DNA of 42,823 nucleotides from Acidobacteriota bacterium (GTDB lineage Bacteria; Acidobacteriota; Vicinamibacteria; Vicinamibacterales; UBA823), in contig PBBF01000043.1 of NCBI GenBank assembly GCA_002717745.1, forward strand, positions 1 to 42,823. Direction: 5' to 3'. Positions within the stretch are counted from its first letter, which is position 1, and each line of letters opens with the position of its first letter. A program made the translations under genes and the position numbers. Of the stretch, positions 17,085 to 26,498 are shown one piece after another. Under the pieces are notes generated by a model. That model did no database searches. It saw only the letters and a list, made by a program, of their open reading frames with translations, and was not told where the DNA came from.

Positions 17085-20018
17085 CTAGCTTTCTGTTTCT
17101 AGTTGCTCTTCACACTTCGAAATATACTCTCGCTGCTCTTCGTTCATTGGTGCGCCAGCAGCACCGGCTTGCCAAGCCACACGCGCCTCGGAAGCTCGGC
17201 TAAGTGCAGTCAGTGCGCATCCCTTCCAATACAAGGCCTTGGCCTCGCGGGGGCGTGACGGACGTCCAACGTGTAGGTGTTCGGGATAAGTTAGGGCCGC
17301 CTCAAAATCATCCAAGGCCCGTAATGCGTCACCGTCCTCTAGTTGTCCACGACCTCGCTCGACGTGAGCACCAACAAAAACCAGCCAATTATCAATATCA
17401 CCTTCCCAATTCGAGTAGGTCGCAGTTTCAAGCACGTCTAGTGACTCATCACATTGGTGCTCGTCGAGATAGGCCCGTGCCAATACTGTTGTCACATCAT
17501 TCCGTAGAGATGGCGCTGGGGACATGCTCTTGAGGAGTGAGATCGCTTCCTGACGTTTCCCGAGAGCAACTAGGACGTTCGCGAGATCGCGATGCATCAC
17601 TTGATCAGATGGTTTGGCCACAACACCCTGACGAAACCAGTCGGCCGCGTCATTTAACACGCCCTGTCGCTTCCAGGCATCAATTCCAAGATTTCTAAAC
17701 GCCACGCTCAACGTCTGGTCCTGTTGCACGGCTTGTTTCCAGTGCCGTACCGCGTCATCTAGTCGTCCTAGCCCACCCAGTAGATTGCCAAGATACAGGT
17801 GGGCTCTTGCATCGGTGGGGTGTCGTTCAATGGCGTATTCAAGGATAGGTAAGGCGTCGACCTGCGAAGGAAAAACGTAATCATCGCAAGTGGTCTGGGC
17901 GCGTCGGAGCCACTCTGTTGCCACGTCATCTTTACCTGCACGAGCCATGTAGTAAGCAACGTGGTATAGCGGCAACGGGCGCACTACCTCGTTGAGGGGG
18001 CCCTCAACGAGCGTTGCGCGTAGCATACTGGTCGCATCATCAAAAAGCCCAAGGTCGGCAAGACACAGACCAAGTTCTAGGTAAGCAAATTCGAACTCAC
18101 CAAGAAAGGTGCGTGTCTCTGTCGCGAATCGTTTCCAATCACCACCATCTACCATTGCAACTACAGCGCGCGGCACTAACCGGGCGTTGCCCTCAGCGAT
18201 TACCTTTTTCGCTAAACTCCTTGCACGGATTGACTCGCCCGAGAAATGCATCGCGAGAATCATCCACTCAAACAGTCGGACACGGTCAAGATCACCACGT
18301 TCGTATGCCGTCCTGAACGTCGTGAAAGCTTCCTGAAACGCACCCTGCCGCATCTTTGCGCGGGCAGCGAGACCCAACCCCAGCGATTCGGTATCCCGGT
18401 GAGTTGAAGCCTTAATTCCACATGCGAACGCATCGTCACTCCGGTCCTGTCTAAGCCGGACAATGCCCCGCAAGTACCAAGCTAGACTCTCGTCCGGTTT
18501 GCTCACTAAGGCACTCGCCAACCGTTCGTCAGCAACTTCGTAAAGCCCCGCCTGTACATCCAGTCTCGCAAGGGCGACAAGGGCTCTAACATGCGAGGGC
18601 TTCGACTCGATCGCCCGCCTGTACCACTTCCGAGCATTAACGCGGTCCATCAACCGGTCGAACTCAACGCCACGCTCGTGCATGTCGTCAGCACTCTTGG
18701 GCTCAGGCCACTCAGTATGCAACTCCGTCGGAACCTCCACATCTGGAATCTCTAGTGGCGATTGGTACTCCGCGAGTAGCCTGCCGTCGGCCGCGGCCAC
18801 CTGCACATCAACTAGGCATCCTGCCTCTAGGCTCAAATCAAATTGAGCTGGGGCGTCCGGAGTCAGGTCCACATAGTTAGCCAACAGCGAGCTGGCATTT
18901 CGTCGAACCTCGAACCGAGCGCCTGGGTGTGCCGCAGTCGTAGCAACTCTGAACTCGACTTTCCCATCATGATCGGTGCGCTCAACCGCAATATCCTTGG
19001 TCGCATACTCGAAACCCGTTCCCAAACCAGCCACGGGATACCACCACTCCTGCCAGGCGACTTGTTGACCCGGCCCGAGGACAGCGTAGTCAGTCTGCGT
19101 TCGAAGCGGTCCACTTTGCACCTCTATATAGGAACTCGCATCGTCCGTGAGCGCCGTCTGGCTCATTCTTCCAGCATCCGACTGTCCCCAAGTCCAAGCT
19201 TTCTTACCAGGCACGACATGGTGGTTAGCACACTGCACCACACCGTAGTCCTCCTTGAGGTCGTAAACACCGAAGAAATCGAACGGGCACGAGTAGGCGA
19301 ATACAGGCGTCGCGTCAGGATAGTTCTTCAGCCACCGCAGGTCGCGATTCTGATAGATCGGCCACGGAAAAAAGCGATCGTGATCACTCGCAGCCTTCAT
19401 CGGATAACAGAACCGCGTCCCTGATGTGTGCTGAAAGGCCGTGTTGTTCCAGAAGTAATAGCTGTGTGGAAAATCAGTCGGGTTAAAGATGGTCACCCGC
19501 TCGTCGATACACGCGCGGCCCGGGTGAAGTGTAAACCTGACCTCCCATCCCGTGCGGAAGTTCAGTTCTGTGCAGGCAATTACGAACGAAGCCGAACCAT
19601 CAGGATGTTCCACAGTTAAGACATCGACCGGGGAATAACTCGTCACGGTATGGCTCTGGGGACCACGATTCCACTCAATGCCACCGGAAAACCAAGCGCC
19701 GCGTAAAGCAATCAGGCCGGATTTAATTACCCTGTTTCGGTAGAACATTTCGCGGCTCCGAATCTTGTCGTAGACCGAAAGAATCCTCCCGCCAAGAGAA
19801 GGAATGCACATCGCTCGTATGTATTCGTTCTCTAAAAAGAGTGCTTGGTAAATCTTGTCCACCCTCGTCCGGGAGAGATGATCCTGCATGGGGTACGGGT
19901 AGATAAGCGTACCTTCGAGCTCAAAAAATCTGGGGTTAACATCTTCGGGATGTAGTGGGTATGTCGGAATGATGACCTGGTCGGCCCAAGTCCTGACGGC
20001 AGCCATGTTCGTAGGCAC
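17085..20018 (-). CDS. DUF5107-TPR protein without signal peptide (paralogue 2)
   Basis: This 977-residue protein matches the gene at 12932-15937 over its full length. Shared blocks include FLENEYI, GGRI..VYDKIR, GLIALRGAW, GGIEWNRGP, SPVDV, PDGSAS, NFRT, HPGRA and SYYFWNNTA. It has the same DUF5107 N-terminal half and a C-terminal TPR array (DARAHLYLGNLLGGLGRLDDAVRHW and others). The frame opens directly into the domain at AVRTWADQVIIPTYPLHPEDVNP with no hydrophobic leader, so the product should be cytosolic. The start could be GTG at 20018 or ATG at 20006; neither has a strong RBS. The CoA-transferase gene ends 22 bases upstream on the same strand, so cotranscription is likely. Function unknown. 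Confidence 0.85.
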   Translation of the reverse strand: MPTNMAAVRTWADQVIIPTYPLHPEDVNPRFFELEGTLIYPYPMQDHLSRTRVDKIYQALFLENEYIRAMCIPSLGGRILSVYDKIRSREMFYRNRVIKSGLIALRGAWFSGGIEWNRGPQSHTVTSYSPVDVLTVEHPDGSASFVIACTELNFRTGWEVRFTLHPGRACIDERVTIFNPTDFPHSYYFWNNTAFQHTSGTRFCYPMKAASDHDRFFPWPIYQNRDLRWLKNYPDATPVFAYSCPFDFFGVYDLKEDYGVVQCANHHVVPGKKAWTWGQSDAGRMSQTALTDDASSYIEVQSGPLRTQTDYAVLGPGQQVAWQEWWYPVAGLGTGFEYATKDIAVERTDHDGKVEFRVATTAAHPGARFEVRRNASSLLANYVDLTPDAPAQFDLSLEAGCLVDVQVAAADGRLLAEYQSPLEIPDVEVPTELHTEWPEPKSADDMHERGVEFDRLMDRVNARKWYRRAIESKPSHVRALVALARLDVQAGLYEVADERLASALVSKPDESLAWYLRGIVRLRQDRSDDAFACGIKASTHRDTESLGLGLAARAKMRQGAFQEAFTTFRTAYERGDLDRVRLFEWMILAMHFSGESIRARSLAKKVIAEGNARLVPRAVVAMVDGGDWKRFATETRTFLGEFEFAYLELGLCLADLGLFDDATSMLRATLVEGPLNEVVRPLPLYHVAYYMARAGKDDVATEWLRRAQTTCDDYVFPSQVDALPILEYAIERHPTDARAHLYLGNLLGGLGRLDDAVRHWKQAVQQDQTLSVAFRNLGIDAWKRQGVLNDAADWFRQGVVAKPSDQVMHRDLANVLVALGKRQEAISLLKSMSPAPSLRNDVTTVLARAYLDEHQCDESLDVLETATYSNWEGDIDNWLVFVGAHVERGRGQLEDGDALRALDDFEAALTYPEHLHVGRPSRPREAKALYWKGCALTALSRASEARVAWQAGAAGAPMNEEQREYISKCEEQLETES

Positions 20019-20040
20019 TTTCTCGAAACTGCGACGTCAG

Positions 20041-21234
20041 TTATTTCACAACCTTTTTCTCTCGCAGGCGAGCAATTTCGTCATCATCGTAGCCCACCTC
20101 GTGGAGAACCGCGTCTGTATGCTGACCGAGAAGCGGCGCAGGCTGACCGACCGAGACGGGCGTCTCAGAGAACTTGAGTGGTGAGCCTAGTGTCTTGATC
20201 GTACCAAGGGTTGGGTGTTCAGTCTCTACCACCATCCCCCTGGCCTGAATCTGTGAATCCTTTACAACAGCCGCGTAGTCGTTGATCGGTCCGCAGGGGA
20301 TATCGTGTGCCTCGAACAAATCGAGCCAGTGGCGGCAGGATTCCTTTTCCGTAATCCCCTGGATCTGCTGTGCTAGGGCCTCACAATTTCTGACCCGGGC
20401 GGTATCATCAGCGTAGTCGGCATCGTCAGCCCATGTTGGATGGCCAAGAAGGTCGCACAGCCTTCGGAAAATTCGATCGTTGGCACCACCGAGCGTAATG
20501 TACCCGTCTAGGCAACGGATCGCCTGGTATGGGGCACTCATCCGATGAGCCGAACCGAGCGGGCCCGGCACCCCCCCGCCAGAAAAATATTCTGTCGCTT
20601 CCCATACCGAGAGTGCTACACCGGCCTCAACAAGCGAAGTGTCGATATATTGGCCGCGCCCAGTCCTCACGGCGCGGTGGTACAGAGCCGCTAAGATTCC
20701 CGACGTTGCAAAGAGCGCTGCACCAAGATCGGTAATGGGCACACCAGCCTTAACCGGAATTCTCCCTGGTTCACCTGTAACCGAAATGATGCCGGAAACT
20801 CCCTGTGCCACGAGGTCAAATCCCCCTCGGTTAGCCTTTGGACCGGTCTGCCCGTACCCGGAAATCGAGGCATAGATGAGACCAGGATTCTGGTCCGCAA
20901 GCCGAGGGTAATCCAGACCAAGCCGGGCCATCACACCGGGGCGAAAATTCTCAACCAGAACGTCGGCTGACATCGCCAGACGTTCAAAAATACCCCGCCC
21001 CTCGGTTGATTTCAGGTCAATAACCACTCCCCGCTTCCCTCGGTTGACTGCATTGAAGCTAGGGCTGTCGGTGGCGTTTGCTCCAGCCATCCGCCGGGAG
21101 GAGTCGCCCTCGGGTGGTTCGACCTTGATCACATCGGCACCCATGTCGCACAGTAGCATCGCGCAGTACGGCCCGGCCATCACCTGGGTGACGTCGAGGA
21201 CGCGGATATCGGCAAGAACACCGTTACTGGCCAT
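20041..21234 (-). CDS. Family III (CaiB/BaiF) CoA transferase
   Basis: This 397-residue enzyme moves CoA between carboxylic acids. It opens with IRVLDVTQVMAGPYCAMLLCDMGADVIKVEPPEGD, the standard family III N-terminus. It carries AGVPITDLGAALFA, whose Asp169 coincides with the catalytic aspartate of formyl-CoA transferase. NFRPGVMARLGLDY and ISGYGQTGP are also typical. I prefer ATG at 21234 to the in-frame GTG at 21261, because the longer version adds nine residues not seen in the family. A crotonase gene starts on the other strand about 32 bases away, so the pair shares a very short divergent promoter region and probably a pathway. Donor and acceptor acids are unknown. Confidence 0.92.
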   Translation of the reverse strand: MASNGVLADIRVLDVTQVMAGPYCAMLLCDMGADVIKVEPPEGDSSRRMAGANATDSPSFNAVNRGKRGVVIDLKSTEGRGIFERLAMSADVLVENFRPGVMARLGLDYPRLADQNPGLIYASISGYGQTGPKANRGGFDLVAQGVSGIISVTGEPGRIPVKAGVPITDLGAALFATSGILAALYHRAVRTGRGQYIDTSLVEAGVALSVWEATEYFSGGGVPGPLGSAHRMSAPYQAIRCLDGYITLGGANDRIFRRLCDLLGHPTWADDADYADDTARVRNCEALAQQIQGITEKESCRHWLDLFEAHDIPCGPINDYAAVVKDSQIQARGMVVETEHPTLGTIKTLGSPLKFSETPVSVGQPAPLLGQHTDAVLHEVGYDDDEIARLREKKVVK

Positions 21235-21252
21235 CGTCAATACTCTAACCGC

Positions 21253-21257
21253 AGGAG
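21253..21257 (+). promoter_or_regulatory. Ribosome binding site of the crotonase gene
   Basis: AGGAG, 9 bases before GTG at 21267, supports that GTG as the start. The site overlaps the opposite-strand 5' extension of the CoA transferase frame, another reason to use the shorter transferase start at 21234. Confidence 0.6.
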
Positions 21258-21266
21258 CCACTCATC

Positions 21267-22052
21267 GTGTCTACTTCCCACACAATCTTCGAAATAGTCG
21301 GTCCAATCGCCACCTTGACCTTTAATCGTCCGGATGTGCGAAACGCCATGACTTGGAGCATGTATCAAGCCTTGATCGACGCGTGTGACGCTGTTGACAC
21401 CACTAAAGGTATTCGCACGCTCGTATTAAAAGGCGCCGGCGGCCAAGCTTTCGTAGCTGGTACCGACATCGGCCAGTTCCGGGAGTTCGAATCGCCTCGT
21501 GACGGTGTTAACTACGAACGCCGGCTTGACGAGGTGATGGACCGTCTCGAACGAGTCACAAAGCCAACCATTGCTCAAATCGAAGGCGCGGCCACTGGCG
21601 GCGGCTGCGCGATCGCGTTGGCGTGCGACTTACGCTACTGCACGCCTGAATCGAGATTCGGGATACCAATTGCCAAAACACTTGGTAATTGTTTGTCCGT
21701 TGCCAACCACGCCCGCTTACTCGATCTGATCGGACCAGCGAGAGTAAAGGAGATGATCTTCACGGGGCGGCTGATCAACGCGACCGAGGCTGCCGCGCTG
21801 GGTTTTGTCAACCGGGTGGTTGAGGCGCACCACCTGGCACAATCGGTGCGTGAAATTGCCGCAGCCATTGCGGAAAACGCACCTCTTACCATCATGGCTA
21901 CAAAGGAGATCACACGTAGGATTCAAGCTAGCCGTCGACCCGACCCGGCCGATGGACGCGAATTGATCGAACTCTGTTACGCAAGTGACGATTTTGCCGA
22001 AGGCATCGAGTCGTTCTTAGCAAAACGGCCACCGAAGTGGACTGGGCAATAG
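21267..22052 (+). CDS. Enoyl-CoA hydratase/isomerase (crotonase) family protein
   Basis: This 261-residue crotonase has a complete CoA-ester fold: FNRPDVRNAMTW, the first oxyanion-hole strand GAGGQAFVAGTDIGQF (about 56-71), and the second, IEGAATGGGCAIALACDLRY (about 105-124). The glutamate that classical hydratases carry in the FG.PE segment is absent; here the segment reads FGIPIAKTLGN. Simple hydration of enoyl-CoA is therefore doubtful, and isomerase, hydrolase or decarboxylase chemistry is possible. It starts with GTG preceded by AGGAG and diverges from a CoA transferase, suggesting that the transferase makes the CoA ester this enzyme uses. Confidence 0.9.
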   Translation: MSTSHTIFEIVGPIATLTFNRPDVRNAMTWSMYQALIDACDAVDTTKGIRTLVLKGAGGQAFVAGTDIGQFREFESPRDGVNYERRLDEVMDRLERVTKPTIAQIEGAATGGGCAIALACDLRYCTPESRFGIPIAKTLGNCLSVANHARLLDLIGPARVKEMIFTGRLINATEAAALGFVNRVVEAHHLAQSVREIAAAIAENAPLTIMATKEITRRIQASRRPDPADGRELIELCYASDDFAEGIESFLAKRPPKWTGQ

Positions 22053-22123
22053 CCCTCTATTCTTAGGCTTGCCGCGCCGGCTGTTCTTAAACTCCACAGA
22101 AGACTGTGACGATTCAGGGAGCT

Positions 22124-23404
22124 TTACTGAATGCCAATCTCCAGAACGGTGAAGAGCAGATAACAGTAAGCTGCACCAACAATCGTCATCGACAAACCCC
22201 AAGCCATTAACTTATTAAATAAGGCGCGTGGGTCTTCGGTCTTTGGCGCGGCGGCCATGCAGAGAGCACCCAAAGTTGAAAGTGCCGACACATCGACAAG
22301 ATGGCCACCGACATTCATCGCTGACGCGATTGCGATCGGCTCGACTCCACCCAGTGCGTTGGCAAGCCCCGGCACCGTCGGTAACATCGCCGGTAAGACG
22401 ACACCGGAAGTGCTACTGTAAATTGAAATGAAGCCCGTCGAGAAGGCAATGACCGCCGTTACTGAATCCGGCGTCGACATGCCAGCCAGTAGTTGGGTGA
22501 AGAGGGCGAGGCCACCAGTCTCGTCGAGCAATGAGATCAGTACGGTCACACCGCACACCATCATGATGACACGCCACGGCATCAGATTCACTGCTTTCAA
22601 TTCATCGCCTACCTTGAGCAGCGATAGCAGAATGGCTCCCGTAAAAGCACCCATCCCGATGTTTATTCCAAAAAAGATGACGCCGACAATAAGGGCGAAG
22701 ATTACACCCATCGTCACATAGTGGCTCCGGTCAAAGCTCCAGTCAGTGGCCTTCTCGGTGCCAGGATTACCCGGAACCTCAATCTCGCCGGTGTGGCGCT
22801 TCCTCATCAACTTCATACCACCCAATAGGAAATACGCGCCGAAGGCAATCACCGTATGCGCCACCATGTTGTTGAGGTAGTTATGCCACTCGAACCCGAC
22901 AAGCCCAACATCGGCCATGATGCCATTGACGATGATACCGGTAGGCGCGATAGGCGATAGCGAACCGGCGTTGGCACCATTTCCGACCATTATCGCGACC
23001 AAAAACGCGGGTATGCCGACTTGACCCGCCACCGCCATCGCCATGGGCGCAATGATTGCGGTCGCGGCAATGTTGCCGGGTCCGATTGAGGCAAGCACGA
23101 AGGCCAACGCGAAGAACATCATCGGTATGACACCCGCGTTGCCGCGGCAGTACAGCACGGCCCGACGCGCGATCCGGTCGAGGGTGCCGTTTGCCTGAGC
23201 CTGTGAAAACAACAAGGTCACACCAGCCAGCGTTAGGAACAAGCGAGTTGGGAAACCCGCCATGACCTGATTTGCGTCGATGCCGGCGTAAAGACCCACT
23301 AACCAGGCCAGACCAATGGCCAGAAAACCCACGTGTAGCCGGATCGTGCAGCTAACAACGATAGTGACTAATAGGGCAAGTAACGAAATGGTAGCGACGT
23401 CCAT
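22124..23404 (-). CDS. MatC-like dicarboxylate carrier (SLC13/IT superfamily)
   Basis: This integral membrane protein of about 426 residues has roughly ten to twelve hydrophobic segments. The N-terminal half matches the MatC N-terminal domain: HVGFLAIGLAWLVGLYAG, GFPTRLFLTLAGVTLLFSQAQANGTLD, then GPGNIAATAIIAP and GNGANAGSLSPIAPTGIIVNG. The second half repeats the pattern with STGFISIYSSTSGVVLPAMLPTVPGL. MatC carries malonate in rhizobia, and relatives carry other small di- or monocarboxylates. ATG at 23404 (MDVATISLLALLV) is preferred; the frame runs open to 23491, but the extra 29 residues are not membrane-protein-like. No strong RBS is seen. It converges on the crotonase gene and probably supplies an acid to the neighbouring CoA pathway. 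Confidence 0.85.
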   Translation of the reverse strand: MDVATISLLALLVTIVVSCTIRLHVGFLAIGLAWLVGLYAGIDANQVMAGFPTRLFLTLAGVTLLFSQAQANGTLDRIARRAVLYCRGNAGVIPMMFFALAFVLASIGPGNIAATAIIAPMAMAVAGQVGIPAFLVAIMVGNGANAGSLSPIAPTGIIVNGIMADVGLVGFEWHNYLNNMVAHTVIAFGAYFLLGGMKLMRKRHTGEIEVPGNPGTEKATDWSFDRSHYVTMGVIFALIVGVIFFGINIGMGAFTGAILLSLLKVGDELKAVNLMPWRVIMMVCGVTVLISLLDETGGLALFTQLLAGMSTPDSVTAVIAFSTGFISIYSSTSGVVLPAMLPTVPGLANALGGVEPIAIASAMNVGGHLVDVSALSTLGALCMAAAPKTEDPRALFNKLMAWGLSMTIVGAAYCYLLFTVLEIGIQ

Positions 23405-23560
23405 CAAAGAGAGCCTTAAAGCCTCAAGGAAAAAGCGCGACGAGTATATCAAGGTGCTGGTATTCAGCGGATTTGCCCCGCGAGTTGACATGTCCTGGTC
23501 TGAGGATCCGAGGTGTCGGGTTTATAGATCCTTACGAGCAAGTCGAAGTACAGTGGTCAC

Positions 23561-26458
23561 ATGCCGAAGGTGACACGCCATACCGTGCATCCGATTGCGG
23601 AGCGTCTTGCTCAGGAGCTCGACGGCGACGTTCGCTTCGATCCGATGACCCGCGAGTTGTTTTCCACCGACGCGAGCAGTTACCGAATCGTTCCGATCGG
23701 TGTTGTGTTTCCGAAACACTTCGAGGATGTCCAGCGCATCGTCGACCTGACGGCACGCGACCAGATCGCGCTCCTGCCTAGGGGGGGTGGTACCAGCCTG
23801 GGCGGTCAAACGGTCGGCGAGGCAGTGGTAATCGACTTTTCCAAGTACATGCACCAAGTACTTGAAATCAACTTGGAGGAAGCTTGGGCACGAATCCAGC
23901 CCGGTGTCGTACTCGACAACTTCAATAGCCTCCTGCAACCTGCCGGCTTCATGTTCGGCCCTGAAGTGTCGCCATCTTCGCAGGCCACACTGGGTGGCAT
24001 GGTGGGTAATAACTCATGCGGCTCGCGGTCGATCCAATACGGCAAAATGGTGGATCACGTCGTCGAACTCCGAGGTGTTCTCGCAAGCGGTTCGGTGTTC
24101 AATTTTGGGTGTTTATCGCAGGCTGAACTTGCGACCACGCTGCAGAAAGACACTGAGACTGCCCGGATCATCCGCGCCGTGAATGACCTGGCAATCACCC
24201 ATCGTGACGAAATCGATCAGCGTTTTCCAAAGATCCAGCGTCGCGTCGCCGGCTACAACCTAGATGAGCTTGGGCTCCGGAACGGGTTCAATCTGGCCGG
24301 ATTGCTCGTTGGGTCAGAAGGCACGCTCGCCATCAACACCGAAGCACGCGTGCAACTCGTCCGAAAGCCTAAACATGCTGTGCTTGGCGTGTGCCATTTC
24401 AAAACATTCTCGGATTCAATGCACGCTTCGGCGTCCATTGTCACATTGGAGCCCCACGCCATTGAACTCAGTGACAAGTTATTGATCGACTTGGCACGCG
24501 AGTCACCACTCCATCGAGACAAGCTTCACTTTGTCCACGGTAACCCCGAAGCACTGTTAATTGTTGAATTCGCTGGCGAGGAACTCGGCCAACTGAATAA
24601 GAAACTTGACACTCTCTCTGTTCTGATGCGTGACCTCGGATTCGGCGACAACGTCGTTAGGGTGACTGAACCTGTACGGTGCGCGGAAGTGTGGGCGGTG
24701 CGTAAGGCTGGACTCGGGCTCTTAGGTAGCGTAAGGGGAGGCGCGAAGCCAGTCGCCTTCGTGGAAGACACCGCGGTCGCACCCGAGCAATTACCGGAGT
24801 TCACGGCCGCGTTTAGAGAAGTGCTCAATAGGTACGGCGTGCGGGCGGCTTTCTATGGCCATGCTTCAGTCGGTTGCCTTCACGTTCGGCCAATGCTCGA
24901 TTTACGAAAGGCAGAGGACGTCGGAAAATACCGCGCGATCGCTGAAGAAGTTACTGAACTAACCATGAAGTTCGGTGGCACACACTCTGGCGAACACGGG
25001 GAGGGACTCGCACGATCTGAGTTCAACCCAAAGGTATTCGGCGAGACACTCTATGCGGCGTTCCGGGAAGTGAAAGCGGCGTTCGACCCGCATGGCCGGA
25101 TGAACCCAGGCAAGAAGGTTGATGCACCGCCGATGGACAAAAATCTTCGATACGGCGCCGCTTACACAACTACTTTCCCAGTGCCTATTCTTGACTATGC
25201 CGAATTCGGAGGGATGGACTCGGCCATTGAAATGTGCAACGGAAACGCTCGGTGTCGGAAATCGGAAGTGGGAACAATGTGTCCTTCCTACATGGTGACA
25301 CTCGATGAAATGCATTCAACGCGCGGCCGTGCCAACGCACTCCGAGCAGCGATCTCTGGGGGATTACCAACCGAAAGCCTGTACTCCGACGAGATGCACG
25401 AGGTGATGGAGCTCTGCATCGGGTGCAAGGCCTGTAAGCTCGAATGCCCGTCGCAGGTCGACATGGCTAAGCACAAGTACGAGTTCCAAGTGCAATATCA
25501 CGCTAGGACTGGTGTGCCGCTACGTACATTAGCGTTGGGTCATGCCCATACCGTAGCGGCGATCGGGTCGGCCCTTGCACCGTTGTCAAATCTTGGTCAG
25601 TGGGGTCCACTGCGATGGTTGACCAACACCGTTCTCGGTCTGGACAACCGCCGGTCGCTTCCTCATTTCCGGCGCGACACGTTCTGGCGCTGGTGGCAGC
25701 AGCAATCCCCAACAACCCAAGTGCATTCACCTAAAACTGTCGTTCTTCTGGCTGACACCTTCACGAATTACTACGAGCCTGCAGTGGCGATTGACGCGGT
25801 ACGAGTACTTGAGGCAGCAGGCTACACCGTCGTTGTGCCTAAACCCACGTGCTGCGGTCGACCACAGATCTCGAAAGGACTGCACGCACCCGCGATCGAT
25901 GCCGCGCGCGCCACTATCACGCAATTACTGCCTTATCTCGACTGCGGCGTCCCGATTCTCGGCCTTGAACCCTCCTGCCTACTCACTTTCCGCGACGAAT
26001 ACCCAAGTTTGTTGCAATCGGAAGAATCGAAGACACTCGCAGCTGGGTCTTGGCTAGTGGAGGAGTTTCTCGCAAATGAAGCGGCGGCAGGGCAACTGAC
26101 GCTCAACCTGCGTTCGAGAGACTCAGAGGTCCTTCTGCATGGCCATTGTCATCAGAAGGCGATTGCAACAACGCGCGCAACTCATGCCGCACTTGACTTG
26201 ATTCCCGGCCTCACGGTATCTGAGATCGATTCAGGGTGCTGCGGCATGGCCGGTTCGTTCGGTTATGAAGTCGGTCATTACGACCTGTCGGCGGCTATGG
26301 CCGAGCGTGTCCTCGCTCCGCGCATCAGAGCAGCTCCACAAGACACCGCCATCGTCGCCAATGGAACGTCCTGCCGCCACCAGATCGCCGACCTGACAGG
26401 TCGGACCGCCTTACACGTGGTACAAGTTCTTGCCCGAGCTCTCAACACGAGCGGCTGA
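23561..26458 (+). CDS. FAD-linked oxidase fused to Fe-S and CCG domains (GlcD-GlcF / Dld-like)
   Basis: This 965-residue fusion enzyme probably oxidises a 2-hydroxy acid. Residues 20-230 form an FAD-binding type 4 domain (LLPRGGGTSLGGQTVGEAVVIDFSKYM, GGMVGNNSCGSRSIQYGKMVDHV). Residues 240-520 form the FAD-linked oxidase C-terminal domain (YGHASVGCLHVRPMLDL, GGTHSGEHGEGLARSEF). Two iron-sulfur segments follow (CNGNARCRKSEVGTMCPSY and CIGCKACKLECPSQVDM). The end carries two CCG cysteine-rich motifs (CCGRPQISKG and GCCGMAGSFGYE) with HGHCHQKA between. The family includes D-lactate, glycolate and D-2-hydroxyglutarate dehydrogenases; the substrate here is unknown. It starts a run of six same-strand genes. 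The RBS is weak. Confidence 0.9.
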   Translation: MPKVTRHTVHPIAERLAQELDGDVRFDPMTRELFSTDASSYRIVPIGVVFPKHFEDVQRIVDLTARDQIALLPRGGGTSLGGQTVGEAVVIDFSKYMHQVLEINLEEAWARIQPGVVLDNFNSLLQPAGFMFGPEVSPSSQATLGGMVGNNSCGSRSIQYGKMVDHVVELRGVLASGSVFNFGCLSQAELATTLQKDTETARIIRAVNDLAITHRDEIDQRFPKIQRRVAGYNLDELGLRNGFNLAGLLVGSEGTLAINTEARVQLVRKPKHAVLGVCHFKTFSDSMHASASIVTLEPHAIELSDKLLIDLARESPLHRDKLHFVHGNPEALLIVEFAGEELGQLNKKLDTLSVLMRDLGFGDNVVRVTEPVRCAEVWAVRKAGLGLLGSVRGGAKPVAFVEDTAVAPEQLPEFTAAFREVLNRYGVRAAFYGHASVGCLHVRPMLDLRKAEDVGKYRAIAEEVTELTMKFGGTHSGEHGEGLARSEFNPKVFGETLYAAFREVKAAFDPHGRMNPGKKVDAPPMDKNLRYGAAYTTTFPVPILDYAEFGGMDSAIEMCNGNARCRKSEVGTMCPSYMVTLDEMHSTRGRANALRAAISGGLPTESLYSDEMHEVMELCIGCKACKLECPSQVDMAKHKYEFQVQYHARTGVPLRTLALGHAHTVAAIGSALAPLSNLGQWGPLRWLTNTVLGLDNRRSLPHFRRDTFWRWWQQQSPTTQVHSPKTVVLLADTFTNYYEPAVAIDAVRVLEAAGYTVVVPKPTCCGRPQISKGLHAPAIDAARATITQLLPYLDCGVPILGLEPSCLLTFRDEYPSLLQSEESKTLAAGSWLVEEFLANEAAAGQLTLNLRSRDSEVLLHGHCHQKAIATTRATHAALDLIPGLTVSEIDSGCCGMAGSFGYEVGHYDLSAAMAERVLAPRIRAAPQDTAIVANGTSCRHQIADLTGRTALHVVQVLARALNTSG

Positions 26459-26498
26459 TCAGGCATGATACGATCTTCAGCAGATAGAGTTCTTTAAC

